From contig CAMWOD010000108.1 in NCBI GenBank assembly GCA_947175715.1, forward strand, positions 1 to 5,252: a stretch of 5,252 nucleotides of DNA, given 5' to 3'. The notes under the pieces are model-generated. The model made no database searches. It had not been told where the DNA came from and saw only the letters and a list, made by a program, of their open reading frames with translations. This document shows positions 1 to 5,252 of this stretch, piece by piece (the stretch's first letter is position 1; each line of letters opens with the position of its first letter). A program made the position numbers and the translations under genes. This DNA is from an uncultured Porphyromonadaceae bacterium (GTDB taxonomy: Bacteria > Bacteroidota > Bacteroidia > Bacteroidales > Muribaculaceae).

Positions 1-1
1 A

Positions 2-400
2 TTAATTATTGCGGGAGAAGTAAGAGAACGTCGGTTTGACCGAATAAATCGTACCCTTGAAGTCAAAGTCCTCAATCACACCTAAAAGTTGCATATCCTG
101 ACTGTCGAATGAGCCGTAGTTGGCCGTCAAACCTAAAGCTATCTGTCCCTTAGGAATGAATAGGAAATTGTAGAGACCGCGGTCGTAACGTCCGTAGTTC
201 TTCTCGGGGAGTACTATAGAAACGGTGTCACCTTTTACCAGCACCTTCTCGTTAAGAAACGAGCGATCCTCATTGACATCATAGAATTGGCGCTTATTGG
301 GATTGATCACCGAGATTGTATCGGATTTAGCACTCGCAGTGTGCAATCCTGCGCCCATTATCAATGCTGCTAATATAAATGCAAATTTCTTCATAGTCAT
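2..400 (-). CDS. Outer-membrane barrel-type protein, apparently truncated by an early stop
   Basis: This is a 132-aa secreted protein of unknown function. It has a signal peptide (MTMKKF start, hydrophobic core, likely cleavage after HTASA near residue 24). The mature part contains a VLVKGDTVSIVLPEKNYGRY stretch and then FIPKGQ (about residues 81-86), followed by alternating beta-strand-like sequence. From FIPKGQ onward it aligns with the neighbouring gene at 400-1173: FIPKGQ, G.x.x.NY, Q.L, IE, then P.x.F.x.x.N. The neighbour continues for about 160 more residues, whereas this frame ends with SRNN and TAA at 4-2. It therefore has only the first few strands of a barrel and is probably a nonsense or frameshift derivative; a short functional protein is the alternative. 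Start choice: the ATG at 400-398 overlaps the upstream TGA by one base (TGATG). A GTG at 403-401 and an ATG at 394-392 (MKKFAF) are also possible. The frame is certain, the function is not. Confidence 0.75.
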   Translation of the reverse strand: MTMKKFAFILAALIMGAGLHTASAKSDTISVINPNKRQFYDVNEDRSFLNEKVLVKGDTVSIVLPEKNYGRYDRGLYNFLFIPKGQIALGLTANYGSFDSQDMQLLGVIEDFDFKGTIYSVKPTFSYFSRNN

Positions 401-403
401 CAC
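392..403 (-). other. GTGATGACTATG start region of the truncated barrel gene
   Basis: Three possible starts in one frame crowd the stop of the upstream barrel gene: GTG (403-401), ATG (400-398) and ATG (394-392). The upstream TGA is at 402-400. ATG at 400 gives a TGATG overlap and is preferred. ATG at 394 gives the conventional MKKFAF signal-peptide start and cannot be excluded. Confidence 0.65.
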
Positions 404-1173
404 AGATAAAAGGCTACGCCAAAGGTTATTGAGAATAAATTGATATTAAACAAAGCACTCTTGGTGTTGTGGTGGGCTATATACACCTGATCGGTTGTGG
501 CTTTTGTGTGATTGTAGTTAAAACCAAGCAAGCCTACGTTGACCTCAATGGCCGAATAGTTGTTGAGGAACATGGTCAGACCGGGAGCCAACCCGACATT
601 GAGATTGAAATTGCGTTCGAATGTTCCGGTAAGGTCTTCGCCAGTGCCTCTGCATATTTTCGACTGGCCGCCGCCCAACTGCATTTGCCCCTCAATGAAG
701 AAACCGAATCGTTTCGATCGTCCCATACTTAAGTAGTAGCGGAACAGAGCTGCTGCATAGTAATTGTTGGATACACTGTAGAGATTATCGGTACTATAGT
801 CGGTTTCAGAGTCAATCACCACATCAGCGCTGGTAAGCTTTGTTTTTGTTCGAGCGTAGCTGAACCTGCCACCAGTTGCCATATTATCGGCAAATGCGAA
901 CATCAGCTGAGGAGATATCTTGAACGAATAGCTGTCGCCATTCAGATTTTCTATCACGAGAAACTGATAGTTGTCTTGTGTAGATGCTGCATAGTTTACA
1001 TTTATACCCGTGATCCATTGCCCCTTGGGAATGAATGGTATCGTTTCAAGGTTTCTCTTAAACTCCTTGACTTCGATGTGGCCCGAATCTATTACAAATG
1101 CATCCTGGGCTCGTGCTGTGGTTATGGTCAGCAACATCGACATAATTATAAATAGCTGAAACTTTTTCATCAT
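400..1173 (-). CDS. Outer-membrane beta-barrel protein (hypothetical, full length)
   Basis: This is a 257-aa exported protein, probably an 8-12-strand outer-membrane barrel; I cannot give a specific function. An N-terminal signal peptide (MMKKFQLFIIMSMLL) ends at TTARA, with likely cleavage before Q23-D24. FIPKGQ lies at 47-52. Alternating polar/hydrophobic strands with many Tyr, Phe and Gly follow, for example around 82-94, 99-110, 137-148, 156-168, 187-200, 208-219 and 240-257. The chain ends in an aromatic-rich strand (FGVAFYL), as is usual for outer-membrane barrels. It has no lipobox. ATG at 1173-1171 overlaps the upstream stop as ATGA; the next codon is also ATG, so initiation may use either. 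It is the intact paralogue of the truncated gene that follows and lies just downstream of three DUF4493 lipoproteins. A role as membrane anchor or partner for them is inference. Barrel assignment is from composition and strand pattern only. Confidence 0.85.
   Translation of the reverse strand: MMKKFQLFIIMSMLLTITTARAQDAFVIDSGHIEVKEFKRNLETIPFIPKGQWITGINVNYAASTQDNYQFLVIENLNGDSYSFKISPQLMFAFADNMATGGRFSYARTKTKLTSADVVIDSETDYSTDNLYSVSNNYYAAALFRYYLSMGRSKRFGFFIEGQMQLGGGQSKICRGTGEDLTGTFERNFNLNVGLAPGLTMFLNNYSAIEVNVGLLGFNYNHTKATTDQVYIAHHNTKSALFNINLFSITFGVAFYL
1168..1173 (-). other. ATGATG overlap between DUF4493 gene 3 and the barrel gene
   Basis: In sense direction the bases read ATGATG. The upstream TGA stop (1172-1170) sits inside two adjacent in-frame ATG codons of the barrel gene, so initiation can occur at 1173 or 1170. 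The preceding sense sequence (CCGACCCTAACTC) has no ribosome-binding motif, which supports coupled translation. Confidence 0.75.
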
Positions 1174-2303
1174 GAGTTAGGGTCGGTAACAGTGATTGTA
1201 AGTGTTCCTTGAGCTGGAAAGCCGTTGCGGTCAACTACCTTAAGGGTATAGCGGTAGGTATTGACAGGGAGGAGTCCAATCAGTTTTTGACTGAAATTGA
1301 CAGCAAGTGACGCTGAGCCGTCTTCGGCTGTTGCAGAAGCCACGTTAATACCCTTGGAGTGGAGATCAGCCACCGCATTCTCATCAAGCGCCAACAGATT
1401 GAAGGCGGTTTCTTCAAGTCCGAGCAGGTCGAAGTCACCGGTAAGCGTGGCCTCACTCAGCCCTGCGGGTGCAAATGCTGTAAGCACTACTCGCTTCCCT
1501 TCCCCTTTAGTGATGTTGACAGGAGCGTTAATGTCGCCATCGGCCAAAGTGACTACCGGGATATCGTCGATGCTCTCATTATGGTCAATTACCTCAACAT
1601 CGGCATCAACATTGATGTCGAGCAGTGCCCCACCTATGGGTGATGCTGTGCCAGTGTACTTGATTTTCACACGATACTCGGTGGCAGGCTTAACCTCTGA
1701 TATTTTACCGCTTTTGGTAAACGGCTTTCCATCGAAAGTGGTAGCGGTCAACGTCCACTGCAGTTCAGTGACTCCCGAGGGCATCATAAAGTAACCCTGA
1801 CGCTCCTCATCACCCTCAAATTCAAGCCAGCCGCGCGAGTGTCCTATACGGATTTTATAATCGTTAAGAGCGTCCTTCACCTGAGTGTCATATCCTACCG
1901 AGGCGATCACATTGGCCAGTGTACAGGTAATGCCAACATTGGTCAACTCACCTTTGGTGATACTAAAGGGCGTTGAGCCCTTATAGAAGCGGGCGTCCCA
2001 CGAGGCTGAGACACTGTCGCCCGCTATAGCCATAGCTTGGTATTCTCCACAGGCAAGCCACAGCGGTTCGTCAATCTGACTTACCCCCTTATACTGGCGT
2101 ATTATGCCCTGCGAGTTGATTATCGAAATCCGGCATGTAGCCGCCAGTTCGTTGGGTGATACGCCATCCTGCGACCGACTCTCTATTGTGGCAGCGAGCT
2201 TTACTGCTCCCTGATCGTCGGAAGCAACGGTCGGTTCGGCCGAGTCGCAACTCCACATCGATGCGGCTATGGCCGTTGTAATGAGCAGATGCAACTTTTT
2301 CAT
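1170..2303 (-). CDS. DUF4493-family lipoprotein (third of three paralogues)
   Basis: This 377-aa lipoprotein has a signal peptide (MKKLHLLITTAIAAS) ending at C19. The lipobox M-W-S-C is unusual, with Met and Trp at -3 and -2, but the acidic residues after Cys (DSAEP) resemble the surface export signal of Bacteroidota lipoproteins. Residues about 30-240 match DUF4493 as I know it: GEYQAMAIAGD (86-96), SWDARFYKGS (101-110), ITCTLANV (125-132), a GYF turn (170-172) and the final strand GALLDINVDADVEV. Residues about 249-377 form a second module, found also in the two upstream paralogues, with an APAGLS turn (278-283) and a closing YTLKVVDRNG strand and turn (352-361); an Ig-like fold is inferred. 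Arg43-Ser44 follows the first predicted strand. The ATG overlaps the upstream TGA as ATGA, suggesting translational coupling. No catalytic motif is seen. It is likely cell-surface exposed; its ligand is unknown. Confidence 0.9.
   Translation of the reverse strand: MKKLHLLITTAIAASMWSCDSAEPTVASDDQGAVKLAATIESRSQDGVSPNELAATCRISIINSQGIIRQYKGVSQIDEPLWLACGEYQAMAIAGDSVSASWDARFYKGSTPFSITKGELTNVGITCTLANVIASVGYDTQVKDALNDYKIRIGHSRGWLEFEGDEERQGYFMMPSGVTELQWTLTATTFDGKPFTKSGKISEVKPATEYRVKIKYTGTASPIGGALLDINVDADVEVIDHNESIDDIPVVTLADGDINAPVNITKGEGKRVVLTAFAPAGLSEATLTGDFDLLGLEETAFNLLALDENAVADLHSKGINVASATAEDGSASLAVNFSQKLIGLLPVNTYRYTLKVVDRNGFPAQGTLTITVTDPNS
2300..2303 (-). other. ATGA stop/start overlap between DUF4493 genes 2 and 3
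   Basis: The TGA stop of the upstream gene (2302-2300) and the ATG of the downstream gene (2303-2301) share bases. No Shine-Dalgarno precedes it (the sense upstream sequence ends GCCGAAGCGAT). Termination-reinitiation is the likely route of translation and would tie the amounts of the two lipoproteins together. Confidence 0.8.
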
Positions 2304-3490
2304 ATCGCTTCGGCGTAGAATTTGAGTGTTACAGAGACTTTATTACCTTTTGCATCCTCTACATCAAGCACGAAGTGGTGATTTCCAGGGAACAGCGGCA
2401 ACAACGGCACAAATTCGCTGATATCGAATATCAGGTCGGTTTGTCCTATCACACTTTCTCCCGTGGGGAAACCGAGACCTTGCAGAGGCTCCTCATATTC
2501 CCCTGGATAAGCGAGGTCAAACTTATCGGTAAGACCTACCTCTTGCAGCACATCGGCTGTGAGTCCATCGGATATAATAGTCACCCACAGATGAGATATA
2601 CCATTGGGAGCCTTAATGTTTACAACAGCCTGAAGGTCTTCGGTCACTTGATTTACACCTTCCAGATCGAGAGTCTCGCTGGTGATTGTGGGTAGATCTT
2701 CAGAGGGAGTTGGAGGTATTATTGGGTCATCATTGCCTGGAATATCAATATCGACATCATCGTAAGTTATGTCGGCATCAATGATTATCGATGGGTCGAG
2801 CTGACCAGCCTTAAGTGAGAAGGTGATGGTGTGATGCTGACCTACGGCAATGTCGCCAAACGATTTTCGCAGTGTCACCTCACGTCCATTGACCTTGCCC
2901 GAAAACTCAGCTACGAGCGTTGAAGCACCTTCGGGCAGTGCGAAGTAGCCGGTACGTGTTTCATTAAGAGTATACGTCAATGGAGCTTCGGGGTTTACCA
3001 AGACTACTACATTTGCGTCGGGGTCGAGTGCTTGGCGCAATGCCTCGGAATAGGCCACCGACACCATTACATTGCTCAACTTGCAAGTGATGGGCGATGG
3101 GTAAGCCACCTCATCCTTCTGTACTGTTACTTTCGATGTATTGTGATACCACGGTGCATCCCACGCAGCAGCCTGGAGCGGACCGTTTTCCACATCAATT
3201 ATATAAGTTCCAACTGGAAGAGTAACAATCTCGGGCATATTGGCCACAGTCCATTGGTTGGTTGCAGCTCCAGTAGTCTCATCAAGTATTGTTACGGTGA
3301 ATGCGTTTACATCGACCGCTTCGGCCGAGCGAGCCATCTCAGTTATCTCACCATCTACGTCGATAGTCAGGGCCGAGAGGTCAATTGAGCCATTTTCCTG
3401 CAGCAGCTGGTCAGGATCCCACTGTTCCTCGCAAGCAGTAAAGGTAGTGGTCAGGGCTACTATAGCAGCCATTTTTGCAATATTTTTCAT
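2300..3490 (-). CDS. DUF4493-family lipoprotein (second of three paralogues)
   Basis: This 396-aa lipoprotein has a signal peptide (MKNIAKMAAIVALTTT) with lipobox F-T-A-C and lipidated C20, followed by EEQWD, an acidic tract typical of surface-exported Bacteroidota lipoproteins. The DUF4493 module spans about 33-248, with LPVGTYIIDVENG (91-103), WDAPWYHN (110-117), ITCKLSNV (134-141), TGYFALP (180-186) and the strand SIIIDADITYDDVDIDI (234-250). A Pro/Asp-rich linker (about 251-267) leads to the C-terminal module shared with the neighbours, with APNGIS (294-299) and FVLDVEDAKGN (373-383). Arg54-Ser55 lies after the first strand region. The only mature cysteine apart from the lipid-bearing one is C136 in the conserved ITC motif, so it cannot form an internal disulfide. 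The start lies 17 bases after the previous stop, and its own stop overlaps the next start. The upstream sequence is A/T-rich without a Shine-Dalgarno. Function is unknown; surface location is inferred. Confidence 0.92.
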   Translation of the reverse strand: MKNIAKMAAIVALTTTFTACEEQWDPDQLLQENGSIDLSALTIDVDGEITEMARSAEAVDVNAFTVTILDETTGAATNQWTVANMPEIVTLPVGTYIIDVENGPLQAAAWDAPWYHNTSKVTVQKDEVAYPSPITCKLSNVMVSVAYSEALRQALDPDANVVVLVNPEAPLTYTLNETRTGYFALPEGASTLVAEFSGKVNGREVTLRKSFGDIAVGQHHTITFSLKAGQLDPSIIIDADITYDDVDIDIPGNDDPIIPPTPSEDLPTITSETLDLEGVNQVTEDLQAVVNIKAPNGISHLWVTIISDGLTADVLQEVGLTDKFDLAYPGEYEEPLQGLGFPTGESVIGQTDLIFDISEFVPLLPLFPGNHHFVLDVEDAKGNKVSVTLKFYAEAI

Positions 3491-3507
3491 CTGATGATAT
3501 AGTTATT

Positions 3508-4677
3508 CTATAGGTTAGTATTTACTAAGAGGTTTTGAACGCTCAGAGTCATTGTATTGGACGACTTTGAATATTTGTCAATTGCAGTAAGGGTGAATGA
3601 TGACTGGTGGTCGGTGATATTACCGAGCAATTTAGTGAATTTCACCACAGCGAATCGGTCAGCTTTATTCCACACACCCTCGCACTCGAGCCCGTACTGC
3701 TGGATTGTAGCCTTCTGGTCGGGTGTAAGGCGCATCAGGTTGCACTCGGCTGGAAATCCCTTTGCCACAAGCGCAGGGGCATCGACTTTCAGTATCAGAC
3801 TGCTGAGTCCGGCTCGTGCCTCCACAAGCATTTCAATCTTATCTGACACATCCTCATGTTGAATCAGAAAGGTTTCGTTAGAATCAAATCCTACAGCAAA
3901 GATTTCAGGTGCCGGGCTGTTCATGAGCTCGTCGCTCAGATCGATTACCACATCCTCGGTGGTAACAGTATTATCGAAGCTTACCACAAGCGTAGCCTGC
4001 CCCATCTCACCTGAATTGACATCGAGATTGACACGATAATGATGACGAGCCTCAGCCACAATCGGAGTAGATGGTGTAAATGAGGCATGAGCGCCATTGG
4101 GCTTGGTTACGTCGATAACAAGCGATAGTGTTCCGGGCTTCACGTAAAGGGGGGCTGCCTCATCGTTGCGATATTCGAAGTTATGGTCAAGCGATGTTAC
4201 AACTTTAACGGCATATGCGGTGAAGAAACCACGGAAAGCCTCTGAGATGTTAACCGAAAGCATCGAGTTGGAGAGGGTGCAGGTGATTGCAGGTGTGGCA
4301 ACACCACCTTCGGTCACCGCCACCTGCGCTTGCCCGGCATAACATGGCGCATCGAAGCCCTCATTATTGATGTCGCCATATCGGGCAGCGAGAGTGTATT
4401 CTCCTATAGGCCACAACTCGGAGGTGGGGAAGTCAGTGGCTTTATCCCACGAACGGTTTATAGCGCCTGATGCCGATACAAGTGTAAGAGAGAAATCTGC
4501 GGGAGTTAATTGGCTTTTGACCGACGAACGCGAATCTGTAGCCTCCACTATTCCAGTGTCGACACTGATAGTGGGAGTGATTGTGCCTCCGCCATCCACC
4601 ACAAGGTCGCTATCGGCACTACAGCCGGCAACTACCGTCAATGCAGCCGTGCAGAATAACCAACATGGTAATTTCAT
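3508..4677 (-). CDS. DUF4493-like lipoprotein (first of three paralogues)
   Basis: This 389-aa lipoprotein has a short signal peptide (MKLPCWLFCTAALTV) with a textbook lipobox V-A-G-C (C19), followed by SADSD, which fits a surface export signal. The DUF4493-type module spans about 30-248: WPIGEYTLAARYGD (89-102), FDAPCYAG (108-115, where a sibling has WDAPWY), ITCTLSNS (131-138), EARHHYRVNLDV (209-220) and TLVVSFDNTVTTEDVVIDL. The C-terminal module (about 255-389) has ARAGLS (287-292) and SFTLTAIDKYSKS (360-372). It is the most divergent of the three: it lacks the GYF turn seen in the others and carries extra cysteines at 112, 312 and 332. Arg50-Ser51 follows the first strand. The start is 14 bases after the upstream lipoprotein stop; no Shine-Dalgarno is seen. 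It has no enzyme signature. A divergent member may have a distinct place in a shared complex, which is inference. Confidence 0.9.
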   Translation of the reverse strand: MKLPCWLFCTAALTVVAGCSADSDLVVDGGGTITPTISVDTGIVEATDSRSSVKSQLTPADFSLTLVSASGAINRSWDKATDFPTSELWPIGEYTLAARYGDINNEGFDAPCYAGQAQVAVTEGGVATPAITCTLSNSMLSVNISEAFRGFFTAYAVKVVTSLDHNFEYRNDEAAPLYVKPGTLSLVIDVTKPNGAHASFTPSTPIVAEARHHYRVNLDVNSGEMGQATLVVSFDNTVTTEDVVIDLSDELMNSPAPEIFAVGFDSNETFLIQHEDVSDKIEMLVEARAGLSSLILKVDAPALVAKGFPAECNLMRLTPDQKATIQQYGLECEGVWNKADRFAVVKFTKLLGNITDHQSSFTLTAIDKYSKSSNTMTLSVQNLLVNTNL

Positions 4678-4691
4678 GTCAAAGATTGTGT

Positions 4692-5252
4692 TTAGTTAGG
4701 TTCGATAATGTTATTACCCACTACTACATGAATCATTGGGGTGCCAAACTCAGTGACAAGAGTCACAAATGTCTCACCCGGAGCTATAGCAGTGATTTTG
4801 TGAGTTTTAGAGTCGATTTTTGCTATATTACTATCTTCTACCGTGTATTGCGATACGGCGATGCCGGGTATCATGGCCTGACTCTCGATACTGACCGTCT
4901 CGTCAGGATGCATTACGAGCTCCCCAACGATACGATGTAACATCTTTTCGGTTTTGTCACCGTCTACCTTGTAGCGCACAAAATAGGTCTGCGCCGAAGT
5001 GACGTTCCACTCAAATCCCTGTGAGCCATGATAGCTTGCACTTACATGATTACCTACACAGGTATATACCCCGCGGTAGGTTTCCGAGTCACCCTTGAGT
5101 GTAATCTCAAAGTTGCTGTTAGCCTGGAAATTATACATCACACATGAGCAATTGTCGGTGCTGCAACATTGGCCCAGAATCATAACAGGTAAGTTGTAAA
5201 TTCCATTGCCGTTATCATCATTACTGTCGCTGCACGATGTGAAAGAAATCGC
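4692..5252 (-). CDS. Partial lipoprotein: Cys cluster, lipocalin-like part and BIG2-type Ig domain
   Basis: The 5' end lies outside the window. The frame is open to base 5252, giving 186 visible residues. An internal ATG at 5183-5181 is unlikely to be the start, because the codons before it encode AISFTSC-SDSNDD, the tail of a lipoprotein signal peptide with lipobox F-T-S-C followed by an acidic surface-export-like tract. Roughly 12-15 signal residues should lie beyond the edge. In visible numbering, a cysteine cluster (29, 30, 35, 37) precedes a lipocalin-like pattern: YNFQANSNFEI, then YRGVYTCVGNHVSASY (59-74), then TYFVRYKV. Residues about 112-178 match a bacterial Ig-like BIG2 domain, with DSNIAKIDSKTHKITAIAPG (140-159), then TFVTLV and a final HVVV strand. 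The lipocalin-like call is weaker than the Ig call. It lies 14 bases upstream of the first DUF4493 gene and is probably the same operon. Function is unknown; likely surface or periplasm-facing binding or adhesion. Confidence 0.88.
   Translation of the reverse strand, partial: AISFTSCSDSNDDNGNGIYNLPVMILGQCCSTDNCSCVMYNFQANSNFEITLKGDSETYRGVYTCVGNHVSASYHGSQGFEWNVTSAQTYFVRYKVDGDKTEKMLHRIVGELVMHPDETVSIESQAMIPGIAVSQYTVEDSNIAKIDSKTHKITAIAPGETFVTLVTEFGTPMIHVVVGNNIIEPN

Larger units (their letters stand above)
2..5252 (-). other. Single polycistronic unit of six surface/envelope genes
   Basis: All six genes point the same way. Successive junctions are a 14-base gap (4678-4691), a 17-base gap (3491-3507), a 4-base ATGA overlap (2300-2303), a second ATGA overlap (1170-1173) and a 1-base TGATG overlap at 400 (or 4 bases if GTG at 403 is used). 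The gaps are too short for a promoter or terminator and show neither. The leader promoter must lie beyond base 5252. Four gene products are lipoproteins and two are secreted barrel-type proteins, so the unit as seen encodes only envelope components. Confidence 0.85.

Noticed and set aside
469..732. Plus-strand frame opposite the barrel gene
   Set aside because: It is an antisense shadow of a well-supported barrel protein with no signal of its own.
1297..1794. Open frame of 165 codons on the plus strand opposite the third DUF4493 gene
   Set aside because: Its Ser/Ala-rich translation has no domain, signal or family likeness and mirrors the codon use of the lipoprotein gene on the other strand. 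It is a shadow frame.
2375..3494. Several plus-strand open frames (2375-2695, 3032-3388, 3240-3494) opposite the second DUF4493 gene
   Set aside because: They are all fully inside a well-supported coding gene, lack recognisable protein features and overlap each other.
3491..3507. Promoter or terminator between the first and second DUF4493 genes
   Set aside because: The 17 bases are too short to hold a -33/-7 promoter pair, and no stem-loop with a T-run is visible.
1170..4677. Calling the three lipoproteins established fimbrillins (FimA/Mfa)
   Set aside because: The landmarks match DUF4493 better. The fimbrillin likeness rests on the first strand and Arg site only, so it is reported as a hypothesis and not as the annotation.
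4581..4940. Plus-strand open frame crossing the junction at 4678-4691
   Set aside because: It covers parts of two real genes on the opposite strand. The translation resembles no protein family.
5181..5183. ATG as the start of the first lipoprotein gene
   Set aside because: The frame is open upstream to the window edge and encodes a lipobox and acidic tract, so the true start is further right.
1..5252. CRISPR array, insertion sequence, tRNA/rRNA or direct repeats
   Set aside because: I saw no regularly spaced repeats, transposase-like frame, cloverleaf or long exact repeats; the space is almost wholly coding.

Overview
The window is one side of an accessory surface-protein operon. All six real genes lie on the minus strand, so they read from right (5252) to left (1). 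Several features point to a gut-type Bacteroidales bacterium (Bacteroides, Prevotella or Muribaculaceae-like): lipoproteins with Ser/Ala/Gly-Cys lipoboxes followed by acidic residues, recognisable DUF4493 proteins (a family I know mainly from Bacteroidota), no Shine-Dalgarno sequences before the starts, and middling GC content. The genus cannot be fixed from the sequence.

Layout in reading direction. (1) 4692-5252 is the 3' part of a lipoprotein gene whose start lies beyond the right edge. It carries a cysteine cluster, a lipocalin-like middle part and a C-terminal BIG2-type Ig domain. (2-4) 3508-4677, 2300-3490 and 1170-2303 are three consecutive paralogous lipoproteins of about 380-400 aa. 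Each has an N-terminal DUF4493 module and a second, C-terminal beta-sandwich-like module. (5) 400-1173 is a 257-aa secreted protein that looks like a complete outer-membrane beta-barrel. (6) 2-400 is a second member of the same barrel-type family. It stops at 132 aa, in the middle of the expected barrel, right at the left edge of the window.

The genes are packed as a single transcription unit. The gaps are 14 and 17 bases, followed by two ATGA overlaps and one TGATG/GTGA overlap. No promoter or terminator is visible; the promoter should lie right of base 5252 and the terminator left of base 1. No stretch longer than 20 bases lacks a gene. There is no RNA gene, mobile element, CRISPR array or long repeat.

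Inferred joint role: four probably surface-displayed lipoproteins made together with one or two outer-membrane barrels suggest a cell-surface complex (adhesive, structural or ligand-binding). No enzyme, transporter (SusC/D) or regulator is present to name a substrate. The points most worth a second look are the early stop in the last gene, the tandem DUF4493 family, and its resemblance to type V (FimA/Mfa) fimbrillin precursors around a shared Arg-Ser site.
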